NCBI GenBank assembly: GCA_038380435.1
Contig: JAWZYU010000004.1
Coordinates: 20,620,001 to 20,684,000 of the forward strand
Length of the DNA: 64,000 nucleotides
Source of the DNA: Ryuthela nishihirai
Lineage: Eukaryota > Arthropoda > Arachnida > Araneae > Heptathelidae
Reading direction: 5' to 3'
The notes under the pieces were generated by a model that made no database searches, was not told the DNA's origin, and was given only the letters and a program-made list of their open reading frames with translations. Positions 10,980-23,400 of this stretch are shown piece by piece. Both the position numbers and the translations under genes were made by a program. Position 1 is the first letter of the stretch. Every line of letters begins with the position of its first letter.

Positions 10980-11361
10980 CTGGGGCGGGGGTGGCTCAGT
11001 CGCGCCTAGCTCGTAATCTGTAGTTCCCAGGTTCGAGTCCCAGCTGGATCAGGGTTGAGACTTATCTCCGCAAAATTCCCGCCCTGCCCACGGTCAGTAG
11101 GGGACACCGATGGGCATGGAAAGGCCGCCGACCGTCGGATGGGGCGTTAAGCCGTGACCCTGTGTGCGGGAGAGCCATACCCTATGCACGTTAAAGAACA
11201 AGCTGGATGGCCTTGACGGGATGCAACTATCTGTCTCCCAACAGCTATTCCAGTGGGTCCCTTCCCCCAAATATCTCTGAGCTTTCGGGGTCCATGTGAC
11301 CTGGCCATTTAGCACATGGTGTGCAAAAAAATGCCGCTCAGAAATAAAACAACCTAACCCT
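10980..11361 (+). mobile_element. SINE A with rearranged head
   Basis: A full body and tail ending GAAATAAAACAACC. In the head the usual TCGGTAGCGCGCCAGG reads TCGCGCCTAG, so a few bases were lost next to the inverted duplicate. Confidence 0.88.
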
Positions 11362-11549
11362 TTGGGCCTTAGCAGTGCTCTGGATCAGCATGAAATGAAT
11401 TTTAGATATGCTGTAGATTTCCTCCTGCAAGTACTCATATACTACATGCTACTGCAAGCACTCATTTGATGAATTGGAAATCTGTACTTTGCAGAAATAT
11501 CTTTACCGACTTCAACGTACGTTCGGCGAGAGGATATTTAATCCTTGCC

Positions 11550-11712
11550 TAAACTACCTTGTTCACACAGAACTGTACCTCGGTTCATACAGAACTGAAC
11601 CCTCCATACCTTGTTTCACACAGAACTGAACCCTCCATACCTTGGTTCACACAGAACTGAACCCTGATTAATCCAGAACCGTACCTTGGTTCACACTGGA
11701 CCAAACCCTTTC
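11550..11712 (+). repeat. Minisatellite, about 32-bp unit
   Basis: About five imperfect units share TACCTTGGTTCACACAGAAC followed by TGAACCCTCCA. The last units drift (AATCCAGAACC, CACTGGACC). No coding sense is apparent. Confidence 0.85.
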
Positions 11713-11812
11713 CTTAAGGTTTTTTTATTTAATTTTTTTTTTGAGAAAAGAGTTGCTTCCCTTGACGCGCATAATAACATCCTTCCTGTTTGTCAGTCTG
11801 CCCCTGTTTGTT

Positions 11813-11999
11813 AGTCATACCCTGTGCACGTTAAAGAACACGTTGGATGACCTTGACAGAAGGTTATCATCTGTCTCTTAACAGCTGTCTAGTGAGTCCC
11901 CTTCCCGAACTTTCTCTTAGCGCTTGGAGTCCCTGTGACCTGTCCATTTAGCCCATTTTATGCAAAACATGCCGCTCAACGGTAAAACAATCCAACAAC
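11813..11999 (+). mobile_element. SINE A, 3' half only
   Basis: It begins CATACCCTGTGCACGTTAAA and continues to ACGGTAAAACAATCCAACAA, so it is 5'-truncated. Bases just downstream (about 12003-12020) look like the end of SINE B. Confidence 0.85.
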
Positions 12000-12044
12000 A
12001 ACCCGTCCTATATGTCGCAAATCAGTCAGAGAGTTCTATTGTTT

Positions 12045-12125
12045 TCGTAAATTTCGAATTAACCAGGTGTTCCGCAATTTCGAATTTTATTTCTCGGCCT
12101 GTTAATTTTCGAATTAACCAGGTTT
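12045..12125. repeat. Duplicated TTCGAATTAACCAGG module
   Basis: The word TTTCGAATTAACCAGGT appears twice, about 60 bp apart, with a related TTTCGAATTTTATTTC between. It resembles terminal DNA of a Tigger/pogo-like transposon, but only this fragment is present, so the family is a guess. Confidence 0.35.
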
Positions 12126-12261
12126 GAATGTATAGTGCGTTTCAGAATTTTATTACTTATAGGATTTTGGTCCAATGGAATAGCATTCATCTCATTTGCT
12201 ATTTGTGATCGACTTTTGAATATCTTATTGTTTTCTGAGTGTTGATTTCATCTGTCTAGAA

Positions 12262-12469
12262 CAGTGGTTCTCGAACTTTTATGCTTCACGTACCCCCTGG
12301 AAATGTGTATGTAACTGGCGTACCCCTTGTATAGATAGATAACACTACAGTTATAGAATAACAATGGGAATAAAATAAAACACTGACTTTGTTACTAGGT
12401 CTAGCCACTTTGAGTTCTCACAGCGTACCCCAAAACATTTTACCGCTTACCCCACGTTGAGAACCCGTA
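12262..12469. mobile_element. hAT MITE (family shared with 62820)
   Basis: The left end CAGTGGTTCTCGAACTTTTA is typical of hAT elements. The right end GAGAACCCGTA is a decayed complement. Flanks GTCTAGAA at 12254-12261 and 12470-12477 are a perfect 8-bp TSD. The interior CTTCACGTACCCCCTGGAAA recurs at 62840. Confidence 0.9.
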
Positions 12470-12477
12470 GTCTAGAA

Positions 12478-14159
12478 GACCAGTGTTCAGATATATACAA
12501 GTTATTAAAAAAATTCGGGAAACAAAAAAATTATCACATTTTTTACACATAAATGTCTGAGCAACATTTTTTTTGAAACTTTTCTGAAATTCAGAAACTA
12601 TATGAAGTATTACGAAAATTATAATTCGAAGGACACAGTTACAGGTAAAACAAAAACTAAAATAGATTTTAAAAAAATCAGATTTAAAATACAATTACAG
12701 GAAATGTAGCTCCAATTTCCCCTTATATGATATACAGTTATATAAAATGTGTAGCTATTTTTGATGATAAGTGATTACAAATTCATAAATCTAGAAAAAG
12801 ACGCATAGAAGTGTAGAAAAGGTTGAAGATCCAAAGTCAACGATTGAGTTGAAACTTATCGTTTCTTTATTTAAGTACGATTAATACGTCATGCGCATAT
12901 TCTAGGAAGCCTCAATAAGCATATCTTGTTCAGAAACCTAAGAAACTCTGTCTATCTGCTGTGGCAATTTTTCACTAAGTATAAAGTTGTTTACTCTGTC
13001 ATAAAATGAGTATTTGTATGATGTACTGCTTTAAAAAATAATTGAACTACTCTTAAATAACTGTTAACTGCACACTGCATAAATACTTTCATTTAATACT
13101 AAGTTTCACGTCGAGATAATAATTATTCGCTTCGGAATCGTGCTCACTCGACACAATCATAACAAAGCATTCTTATCGAAACACATTATCTCAATTTCCT
13201 GTGTTGAACATCTAACGCAGCTTGTTCAATGATAGAGCTACCTTTATTGTGTCTCTGATTTGTGTCCGTTAAATCTAATGAATATGATAATGTGCATAAA
13301 CTTCTGTAAAATGAACGTTGCCTTCAACATATTTCGTAGAGCGTACCACGATGCGTGGAGTGTTTACTTCTCGCGAGAACGGGAGAACCTCCTGCACGAG
13401 ACGACAGATGGCCAATCCCAAACCACTTAGTGGAAGACACGTGGCCCTCACAGAGAGTGCTTGAGCTGTAGCAATGTGCATCGTAATTACTCTCCATGTG
13501 CGGAGGAGAAATATCATTTCGGAGCAAACAGCGATGCTGATGATCAGATAACATCTCAGCCTCACAAACGAAGAGGAAAGTTTCAGCTCGTAACGTTCGT
13601 GCGATGTCAGATAGAAAAATATCGGTGAGGAAGGATGAGTTGAGAGAGAATCATAGAGTATCTTAGTCTTGTTTCACTTAAACAGAATTTCTAGCTTCGA
13701 GTAAATTATTTTTAGAGTTAACCTCTACTAAGATAAGATATTGTGAAGCAGATATGATCTAGGAATATAGAGTCACAAATAAAGTTTTTGAAAGGCGTGC
13801 AGAAGTTAGTAAATGTAACGTTGGTGTAAATTTGGACAATGAAGCTTTTCTTCTTCACGGAGAAACTGGTGAGAATTTGGGAATTTGGGAATATGCTCGA
13901 CTGTCCAATTAGGAAGTTTGTAGAAGTTAAGGGCCCTGAAATTTCAAAAGGGCTAAAAATAGGTAAACTAGTAGTACAATTTTCTTTTGCTGTTCAATTA
14001 CTCCAGTATAGGGTTTACCAATGAGAGAAAAATTCTTAAAATTTGCTTTTAAATTAAAACTTTAAACACTGCAAAATATTTGGTTTCTTACAAATAATTT
14101 TTTTAAGTTTACGGTTTATTAATTCATTACCTTGGGTTAGATTGCTTTACCTTTGATCG
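12478..14159. other. No gene recognised
   Basis: Mostly AT-rich. About 13,320-13,560 is less AT-rich with several CpG, and two minus-strand frames of under 100 codons overlap there, but neither shows a recognisable domain. Confidence 0.5.
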
Positions 14160-14345
14160 GCACAATTAACCACACAATGGGATAAAATGTCGAGGTGAGA
14201 AAGGCACGAAGCTGGGTGGAAGGCGACACGATGGACAGCGCTTAGGAGACAGATGGAAACCACCTTTAAAGACTATCCAGCGTATTCTTTAACGTGTATG
14301 ATTTTGTGCACACAGTGGGTTAAGTGGCCAGGTTATAAGTGCTCA
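14160..14345 (-). mobile_element. SINE A tail fragments, two in a row
   Basis: Two SINE A 3' parts in minus orientation follow each other. One starts CACACAATGGGATAAAATG; the second holds TATCCAGCGTATTCTTTAAC and CACACAGTGGGTTAAGTGGC. The second is included in the tandem duplication and reappears at 19380-19485. Confidence 0.7.
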
Positions 14346-14394
14346 GAGAAAGTTTTAGGAAGGGGATCCAATTTTTGTAAAATAATGAGTTGCT

Positions 14395-14450
14395 GGAGGA
14401 GCTTCTAGAATTCTTCTCTGTCCTACATGTCGCGAATCAAAAAATAAATT
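14395..14450 (+). mobile_element. SINE B 3' end fragment
   Basis: GGAGCTTCTAGAATTCTTCT, then CTGTCCTACATGTCGCGAAT, is the reverse complement of the starts of the minus-oriented SINE B copies at 30261 and 43857. The paralogous fragment is near 19525-19590. Confidence 0.65.
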
Positions 14451-14528
14451 TGGGAGGTATATTTTCTCACACTTGCTTCGGGCGGTCTGACGAAGTCGCC
14501 TCGTGCGACCGTAGGAAAGAAGCTGCAG

Positions 14529-14718
14529 CCGTCCCGTGGCAGAGTGGTTAGCACGCTTGGCTACTGATCTAAGGGACCCGGGTTCGAGCACCGGATTAGG
14601 CATGGATGTGTGTGTCGTTTTTCTGCTGAGGTCCTGCCATCCTCTCAGATCTCCTACTGTGGCATATAAACTGACAGGCTCCTGTCAGACCTCTGTGGCA
14701 AGCAGCTGCTTGAGGGGG
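14529..14718 (+). mobile_element. SINE C, complete
   Basis: The head CCGTCCCGTGGCAGAGTGG with A box, B box GGGTTCGAGCACC, GGCATGGATGTGTG, CTGACAGGCTCCTGTCAG, and the end GCAGCTGCTTGAGGGGG followed by a T-rich tract. The paralogous position in duplication copy 2 (near 19618) lacks it. About 45 extra GC-rich bases (14485-14528) precede the head and are also absent from copy 2. Confidence 0.9.
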
Positions 14719-15172
14719 TATTTATTTATTTATTTTTTTTGCATAATTTATAAATTTGAATCTTTCCTCACTAGTGTGAGTTTCCACATTCTTCAAATGC
14801 ATTAATTTGTTTTAAAGAAGGAGGAGATGTGTTCATTGACTCATTAGGGAGGGAGAAAAGGTCATTTGATCCCCTATAAATCCGAATAACACTAAAAATA
14901 TGCGTTCAGTAATGTTCCCCTTCCTTTGAAATACAATTTTTCCTCTCGGTTTTCTCGCTCTGAAAGTTGTAGCTGTTGCTGCTGATAACTTTGGAAGAAC
15001 GGGGAATTTTATTATTGTAAGCGAAGCTTCTAAATGCAACAAAGCTGTTTAAATCAGAAACAGTCCCATTGAAAGAGGTTTAGATTCGGGGAGTAAATTT
15101 TAAAAGCAACATTATATTGAAAACGTGAACTTTTCAATCAAAGCAAGCAAGGGCAGATTTGTTGTAATCATG

Positions 15173-15562
15173 GGGACGGGGGTGGCTCAGTCGGTAGCGC
15201 GCCAGGCTCGTAATCTTCAGTTCCCAGGTTCGGTCCCAGCTGGGTCAGCGTTGAGACTTATCTCCTCAAAACTCCCAGCCCTGCCCACAGTCAGTAGGGG
15301 ACACCGATGGGCTTGTAAAGGCCGCCATCCATCGGATGTAACGTTAAGTCGCGGTTTCGTGTGTGGGAGAGACATTCCCTGTGCACGTTAAAGAACACGC
15401 TGGATGGCCTTGACGGGAGGCTAGCATCTGTCTCCCAACAGCTGTTCCAGTGGGTCCCCTCCCCCAACCTTTTCAAAGCCTTCGGGGTCCATGTGACCTG
15501 GGCATTTAGCTCTCATGGTGTGCCAAAAAAGTGCCGCTCAGAAGTAAAACAACCCTACCCAA
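15173..15562 (+). mobile_element. SINE A in duplication copy 1
   Basis: A full-length SINE A flanked by the 16-bp TSD ATTTGTTGTAATCATG (15157-15172) and ATTTATTGTAATCATG (15563-15578), one mismatch. It lies against the 3' end of the RTE-like LINE and is shared with copy 2, so it predates the duplication. Confidence 0.92.
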
Positions 15563-15579
15563 ATTTATTGTAATCATGT

Positions 15580-18500
15580 CATCATGAATAAATATCATCA
15601 TCATCATCCTCAAGCAGCCATGGGCTACGGAGGTCCAACCAGACAGCGCAGTTTAATTCTCCAAGCATATCTGTCCTGAGCTACATCTGCTGCATTCGGC
15701 CACTGCACACCAATTCTAACAAGGTCCCGTTTGACATTGTCTGCCCACCGCATCTTAGGTCTCCCCCTCCTTCTGAGACCTCTAGGCATACTGTTCATAA
15801 CCCTATTCGCCAATCTATAATTATCCATACGGGCAACATCGCCAAACCAGAGGAGTCTCCCTCTGCACAATATGCTGCTTAAAGGAGGTTGCAAACTCCT
15901 TTGCCTAACCTCATCATTAGTTACAAAGTTAAACCACCTAATACCCAAGATACTACGTAAGCATCTAGAATCAAAAGCATCTAATTTCCTGTTATCTTGT
16001 TTACACAGCGTCCACGTTTCACACCATAACTAACCCTAGAAAGAAACAAACTATTATACAGTCTAATTTTAGTCTTTAGGTGTATACGCCTATTTCTCCA
16101 CACTCTCCATAGATTCTTAAGAGTTCCGGCAGCGATCCCTATTCGTCTGTTAATCTCATGCCGCGTATCACCAGTATCTGTTACATAGCTCCCAAGGTAA
16201 TTGAACTGTGACACCTGCTCAAGACTGCAACCATTCAGATGAACTGAATCACAGCCTGCCTGACCAATTTTCATCACTTTAGTTTTCTCTCTGTTTATAA
16301 CCAAACCTACTCTACTACCAGTTTCATCAACAGCTCGAATGAAAGAGTTCATCTCATCAACATCATTTGCCAAAAGGGCTAAATCATCAGCATAATCTAA
16401 ATCAGAAATTTTAGTATCTGCACACCATTTAAGGCCGAATCTTTCCCTTGCAATGAATTTCGCATAACGTAATCAATAACCAAACTTAAGAGAAAAGGAG
16501 ACAAAATGCACCCTTGTCGAACACCAGAAGTAATGCTAAACCAATTGCTACAAGCCTTACCAACTCTCACACACGACTCAGTGTTATTATAGAGAACTTT
16601 CATTAGGTTAACTAACTTGTCTGGTATACCATATGATCACACAATCAACCACAAATTATGTCGATCAACAGAGTCGAAAACCTTTTCGAAATCAACAAAG
16701 CTAGCAACCAAAGGTTTCTGAAGCTCTAAACATTTCTCAAGAATCTGCCTAAGTGAAAATATCTGATCCACACATCCCCTACCACTTCTGAATCCACATT
16801 GCTCATCACGCAATTGCATGTCAACCAGATTCTTAATTCTACTAAGCACAATCATGCAAAGAACTTTCCCTGGAACAGAGAGTAGGCTGATACCCCTATA
16901 GTTTTCACAAGAACTGCTATCACCTTTTTAGAAAATAGGGATAATAATAGCTCTGGTAAAATCTTTAGAAACCATGCCTTTATCATAAAAGATACTTAAA
17001 ATTTCAGTCATCCAAGTGGTAACAGAAACATTCCCAGCTCTGAGCATTTCCGTAGTAATTTGATCTACCCCTGGGTATTTATGAAGTTTAAGTTTAGAAG
17101 TAGCCAAAATAACTTCAGACTGTGTTATTGGGGCAACATTGAAGCCGGTAATGCATCTATCATTATTACAAACAATTATTATATCATTATTACAAACAAT
17201 GGGAGTAGAATTATCCACATTGTTTAGAACATCACTGAAATGCTCAGCACACCTAGCCATGACAGAATACTCCCCTTCTATAACCTTACCTTGTTTATCC
17301 TTCAATCACTGTATACCTGTCCGTTTTCTACCACATAAAACATTAACTCTCTGGTACAGCTCTCTGCTGTTGTGCTGCCTAACTGCTTCCTCAGCTTTGT
17401 CAGCCAAGCCATCAAACCAAAGATTCTTATCAGTAGCTAACTGATCCTTTACACGTTTATTGAGCTCTCTGTAATCCTTTCTATTAGGACTAGTAGGGTA
17501 CTGATTAAGGACATTCCTGCAGTTCCTTCTTTCTGAAATAAGCTCAAGTGCCTTATCACTCAAATAATTCTGCTTTCTCTGTTCCTTTTTTCCTAAAAGA
17601 ATAATGTTAGTTTCCAAAAAAGCATGTTTAAAACGGCCCCATTCTTCCTCAACTTCAGTAGTAAGCAAACCATGACTGTCATAATGACTAAGTAACCAAT
17701 CATGGTAAGCTTTAGCTATAATTGGGTCTTTCATAGCTTCAGTATTAAAGGTAAATTTTTAACTTTAGCACAACACTTTTTAAGTTTAAATATCAAGACA
17801 CTTTTAACAAGGTAATGGTCAAATCCAATTTCAGCTCCCCTATATGACCTAGTATTCCTAACAGAACTAGCCTATTTGCTGTTAATTTATATATAATCTG
17901 TCACATTCTTATGCAGTCCATCTGGTGAAACTCATGTGTACTTATGTATGTCGCGGTGTATGTAATAAGTGTCAGTTATTCTGAATCCATTGAGTTTACT
18001 CCCCTGTAGGAGACGTTGCCCATTGCCATTGCAGCTACCAATACCAAAAGGGCCTATTACTCCTCCCCAAAGGTCAGAGTCAGTACCAACTTTGGCATTG
18101 AAGTCACTTAGAAAAAGGGCAATATCTGCTTTCTTGACAGAATTCAAAATATCCTGAAGTTGTCCGTAAAACCTATCCTTCTCATCCTCATCAGCATCCT
18201 CATCGGCATCCTCAGTGGGGGCATAATAGCAGATAACCTTCAGGTCTTTAATGCTTGTATGTAATTTCGCTGTAAGAAACCTTTCATTAATGCACTCATA
18301 TCCTAGAAGAGCATCACTAGCATGTCTGCTGAGCAGCAGATCCACGCCTTGGTGATGCTTTCCATCCTCCCTCCCTGTAAAGAGAAATTTAAAGTTATTT
18401 TTAAGTATCTCACCTTTACCTGTCCATCTGGTCTCTTGCAAGCCTAGAATATCTAGGTTATAGCGCTGGAATTCCTGCGTGAGGACATCAAGAGTATAAT

Positions 18501-19379
18501 CTCTATGTAATGTCTTTTCCACGTTCCTGCAGAGAGAAAATGATTAATAGGATTTTTAAAGAAATTGCGTTTATTGATATTGGTAGGGCCAACAATATCA
18601 AACAGCCCCCTGATCGCAGGCATGGGGCAAAGACCTGTTCCTCCTCCGCTAAAGGCTGTAGTCACCGATGCTGGTAGGAATTTCAGGCACCACCTTTTCA
18701 AGTGGACTTTTTTAAGAGCCATATGGCGTGCCTGAGACACATTGCTCCAGTTTAGGCTTGACGATGCCCAACTAGCTAAGTAAGGTTCAGGTACCCGCGA
18801 TGGCCTCTGATTAGGATTATCCACCAACTGATATAAGGTATCCCATGCCTCTGTTCACTTAGGGCTGGCAACCCAGAAGCAAACAGAAAACACAGGGACA
18901 GATTCTCCTTCAACAGAGGCCCACCAGTGCAACAAGTTCAGGATCCATAATCAAGCTCAAATCCATAAACAAGTCTAGTAGGTATAAATGGTCAGCACCA
19001 GGACCCTGTGAAGTTGACCACTCCTGAGCAAGGTTGAAAAGAAAAAGAAAAAAGTGTCCATAGATGACTAGATCAGTAAACCATACTGAACTGTCAGCCC
19101 TCCCCTTCCGTTCCCTTACAAAAGAGAATATCTCTTTTGAAAGGTCTAAGAGCCTGCACCACCAGAAGGCGGGATCGGACATTAGGTGCTACACCTGGCC
19201 GGTTCTGTGCATCATCACTAGGGATTGGTACACATCTCTCCTTCCAGTTTATGCCTATCTACTAAATATTACCCTGATTTTATCACAACACATTCATCCC
19301 CTTATTGAAATACATTCCTTCCTTCCTGTGCATTCCTTCAACGATTGTTTGCAGTGCACGTACAGCAGAGGACATCGCA
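15580..19379 (-). pseudogene. RTE-like LINE, copy 1 (endonuclease plus reverse transcriptase)
   Basis: Minus-strand LINE whose 3' end abuts a short CAT-repeat tail at 15597-15608. Fragments in order: a leader with PMPAIRGLFDIVGPTN; an AP-type endonuclease at about 17,930-18,530 with ILGLQETRWTGKGEI (catalytic Glu kept), CYYAPTEDAD and SDFNAKVGTD; a linker; reverse transcriptase at 15,981-16,900 with FRSGRGCVDQIFSLRQ, VRQGCILSPF and LDYADDLALL (YADD kept); and the C-terminal RWFADNVKRD-type region at 15,625-15,948. Stops and frameshifts break it, for example a TGA after GIQ near 17,307. The craniofacial-development-protein-2-like endonuclease and the microsatellite tail point to the RTE group. 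The 5' limit is uncertain. Confidence 0.88.
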
Positions 19380-20053
19380 CAGATGGAAACCACCTTTAGA
19401 GACTATCCAGCGTATTCTTTAACGTGTATGCTTTTGTGCACACAGTGGGTTAAGTGGCCAGGTTATATGTGCTCAGAGAAAGTTTTAGGAAGGGGATCCA
19501 ATTTTTGTAAAATAATGAGTTGCTGGAGGAGCTTCTAGAATTCTTCTCTGTCCTATATGTCGCGAATCAAAAAAAAATCAAAAAATAAATTTGGGAGGTA
19601 TATTTTCTCACACTTGCATAATTAATAAATTTGAATCTTTCCTCACTAGTGTGAGTTTCCACATTCTTCAAATGCATTAATTTGTTTTAAAGAAGGAGGA
19701 GATGTGTTCATTGACTCATTTAGGGAGGGAGAAAAGGTCATTTGATCCCCTATAAATCCGAATAACACTAAAAATATGCGTTCATTAATGTTCCCCTTCC
19801 TTTGAAATACAATTTTTCCTCTCGGTTTTCTCGCTCTGAAAGTTGTAGCTGTTGCTGCTGATAACTTTGGAAGAACGGGGAATTTTATTATTGTAAGCGA
19901 AGCTTCTAAATGCAACAGAGCTGTTTAGATCAGAAACAGTCCCATTGAAAGAGGTTTAGATTCGGGGGGGGGGGGGAATTTTAAAAGCAGCATTATATTG
20001 AAAACATGAACTTTTCAATCAAAGCAAGCAAGGGCAGATTTGTTGTAATCATG

Positions 20054-20427
20054 GGGGCGGGGGTGGCTCAGTCGGTAGCGCGCCAGGCTCGTAATCTTCA
20101 GTTCCCAGGTTCGGTCCCAGCTGGGTCAGCGTTGAGACTTATCTCCTCAAAACTCCCCGCCCTGCCCACAGTCAGTAGGGGACACCGATGGGCTTGTAAA
20201 GGCCGCCATCCATCGGAGGTAACGTTAAGTCGTGGCTTCGTGTGTGGGAGAGACATTCCCTGTGCAGGTTAAAGAACACGCTGGATGGCCTTGACGGGAG
20301 GCTAGCATCTGTTCCAGTGGGTCCCCTCCCCCAACCTTCTCAAAGCCTTCGGGGTCCATGTGACCTGGCCATTTAGTTAATGGTGTGCCAAAAAAGTTCC
20401 GCTCAGAGATAAAACAACCCAACACAA
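20054..20427 (+). mobile_element. SINE A in duplication copy 2
   Basis: A paralogue of 15173-15562 with a perfect 16-bp TSD, ATTTGTTGTAATCATG, at 20038-20053 and 20428-20443. It lacks the CTCCCAACAGCT block (around 20307). Confidence 0.92.
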
Positions 20428-20443
20428 ATTTGTTGTAATCATG

Positions 20444-20458
20444 TCATCATGAATAAAT

Positions 20459-20490
<32 letters not shown>

Positions 20491-23400
20491 CAAGCAGTCA
20501 TGGAGGTCCAACCAGACCGTGCAGTTTAATTCTCCAAGCATATCTGTCCTAAGCTACATCTGCTGCATCCGGCCACTGCACACCAATTCTAACAGTCCTG
20601 TTTGACATTGTCTGCCCACCGTATCCTAGGTCTCCCCCTCCTTCTGAGGCCTCTAGGTACACTGTTAATAACCCTATTCGCCAATCTATAATTATCCATA
20701 CGGGCAACATGGCCAAACCAGCGGAGTCTCTCTCTGCATAATATGATGCTTAAAGGAGGTTGCAGACTCCTTTGCCTAACCTCATCATTAGTTACAAAAT
20801 TACACGCCCAAGATACTGCGTAAGCATATGGAATCAAAAGCATCTAGTTTCCTGTTATCTTGTTTACAGAGTGTCCAAATTTCACTACCATAACTAACCC
20901 TAGAAAGAACCAAACTATTATACAGTCTAATTTTAGTCTTTAGGTGTATACGCCTATTTCTCCACAATATTCATAGATTCTTAAAAGTCCCGGCAGCAAT
21001 CCCTATTCGTCTGTTAATCTCATGCCGCGTATCACCAGTATCTGTTACATAGCTCCCAAGATAATTAAACTGTGACACTTGCTCAAGACTGCAACCATAC
21101 AGATGAACTGAATCACAGCCTGCCTGACCAATTTTCATCACTTTAGTTTTCTCTCTGTTTATAACCAAACCTACTCTACTACCAGTCTCATCAACAGCTC
21201 GAATGAAAGAGTTCATTTCATCAACATCATTTGCCAAAAGGGCTAAATCAACAGCATAATCTAAATCAGAAATTTTAGTATCTCCACACCATTTAAGGCC
21301 AAAATCTTTCCCTTGCAATGAATTTCGCATAACGTAATCAATAACCAAACTTAAGAGAAAAGGAGACAAAATGCACCCTTGTCGAACACCAGAAGTAATG
21401 CTAAACCAATTGCTACAAGACTTACCAACTCTCACACACAACTCAGTGCTATTATAGAGGGCTTTCATTATGTCAACTAACTTGTCAGGTATACCATATG
21501 ATTTCACAATCAACCACAAATTATGACGATCAACAGAGTCGAAAGCCTTTTTGAAATCAACAAAGCTAGCAACCAAAGGTTTCTGAAACTCTAAACATTT
21601 CTCAAGAATCTGCCTAAGTGAAAATATCTGATCCACACATCCCCTTACCACTTCTGAATCCACATTGCTCATCACGCAATTGACTGTCAACCAGATTCTT
21701 AATTCTACTAAGCACTATCATGCAAAGAACGTTCCCTGGAACAGAGAGTAGGCTGATACCCCTATAGTTGTCACAAGAACTGCGATCACCTTTTTTTGAA
21801 AATAGGGATAATAATAGCTCTGGTAAAATCTTTAGAAACCATGCCTTTATCATAAAAGTTATTCAAAATTTCAGTCATCCAAGTTGTAACCGAAACATTC
21901 CCAGCTCTGAGCATTTCTGTAGTAATTTCATCTACCCCTGGGGATTTATGTAGTTTAAGTTTAGAAACAGCCAAAATAATTTCAGATTGTGTTATAGGGC
22001 CAACATTAAAACCACCAATGCATCTCTCATCATTGCAAACAATGGGAGTAGAACTAACTACATTGTTTAGAACATCACTGAAATGCCTAGACCACCTAGC
22101 AATGACAGAATCCTCCCCTTCTATAACTTTACCTTGTTTATCCTTCAATCCTTGTATGCCTGTCCGTTTTCTACCACACAAAACATTAACTATCTGGTAC
22201 AGCTCTCTGCTGTTGTGCTGTCTAACTGCTTCCTCGGCTTTGTCAGCCAAACCATCAAGCCAAAGATTCTTATCAGCAGCTAACTGATCTTTTACACGTT
22301 TATTAAGTTCTCTGTAATGCTTTCTATTAGGACTAGTAGGGTATTGATTAAGGACATTCCTCCAGTTCCTTCTTTCTGAAATAAGCTCAAGTGCCTTATC
22401 ACTCAAATAATTTTTCTTTCTCTGTTCCTTTTTTCCTAAAAGAATAATGTTAGTGTCCAAAAAAGCCTGTTTAAAATTATCCCATTCTTCCTCAACTTCA
22501 GTAGTAAGTACACATTGACTGTCATAATGACTAAGTAACCTATCATGGTAAGCTTTGGCTATAACTGGGTCTTTCAGAGCTTCAGTATTAAAAGAAAATT
22601 TTTTAACCCTAGCACAACACTTTTTAAGTTTAAGTTGCAAGACACTTTTAACAAGATAATGGTCAGATCCAATTTCAGCTCTCCTATATGATCTGGTATT
22701 CCTAACATAACTAGCCCATTTGCTGTTAATTAATATATAATCTGTCACATTCTTATGCAGTCCATCTGGTGAAACCCATGTGTTCTTATGTATATCGCGG
22801 TGTTTGTAATAAGTGTTAGTTATTCTGAATCCATTGAGTTTACTCACCTGTAGGAGACGTTGCCCATTGCCATTGCAGCTACCAATACCAAAAGGGCCTA
22901 TTACTCCTCCCCAAAGGTCAGAGTCAGTACCAACTTTGGCATTGAAGTCACCTAGAAGATGGGTAATATCTCCTTTCTTGACAGAATTCAAAATATCCTG
23001 AAGTTGTCCGTAAAACCTATCCTTCTCATCCTCATCCGCATCCTCAGTTGGGGCATAATAGCAGATAACCTTCAAGTCTTTAATGCTTGTTTGAAATTTT
23101 GGTGTAAGAAACCTTTCATTAATGCACTCATATCCTAGAAGAGCATCACTAGCATGTCTACTGAGCAGCAGACCAACGCCTTTGTGATGCTTTCCATCCT
23201 CTCTCCCTGTAAAGAGAAATTTAAAGTTATTTTTAAATATCTCACCTTTACCTGTCCATCTGGTCTTTTGCAAGCCTAGAATATCTAGGTTATAGCGCTG
23301 GAATTCCTTCATGAGGACATCAAGAGAATAATCTCTATGTAATGTCCTCACATTCCACGTTCCTGCAGAGAGAAAATGATTAGTAGGATTTTTAAAGAAA

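Larger units (their letters stand above)
14250..19379. repeat. Tandem segmental duplication, copy 1
   Basis: About 5.1 kb from CAGATGGAAACCACC to AGAGGACATCGCA, directly repeated at 19380-24221. The same element order appears in both: SINE A fragment, SINE B end, unique segment, SINE A, RTE-like LINE. Copy 1 alone has a SINE C at 14529-14718. Divergence is low and mostly substitutions and small indels. Confidence 0.92.

Noticed and set aside
13275..13565. 96-codon minus-strand frame in a less AT-rich patch
   Set aside because: An overlapping frame on the same strand is equally open; no signal, domain or start context supports it.
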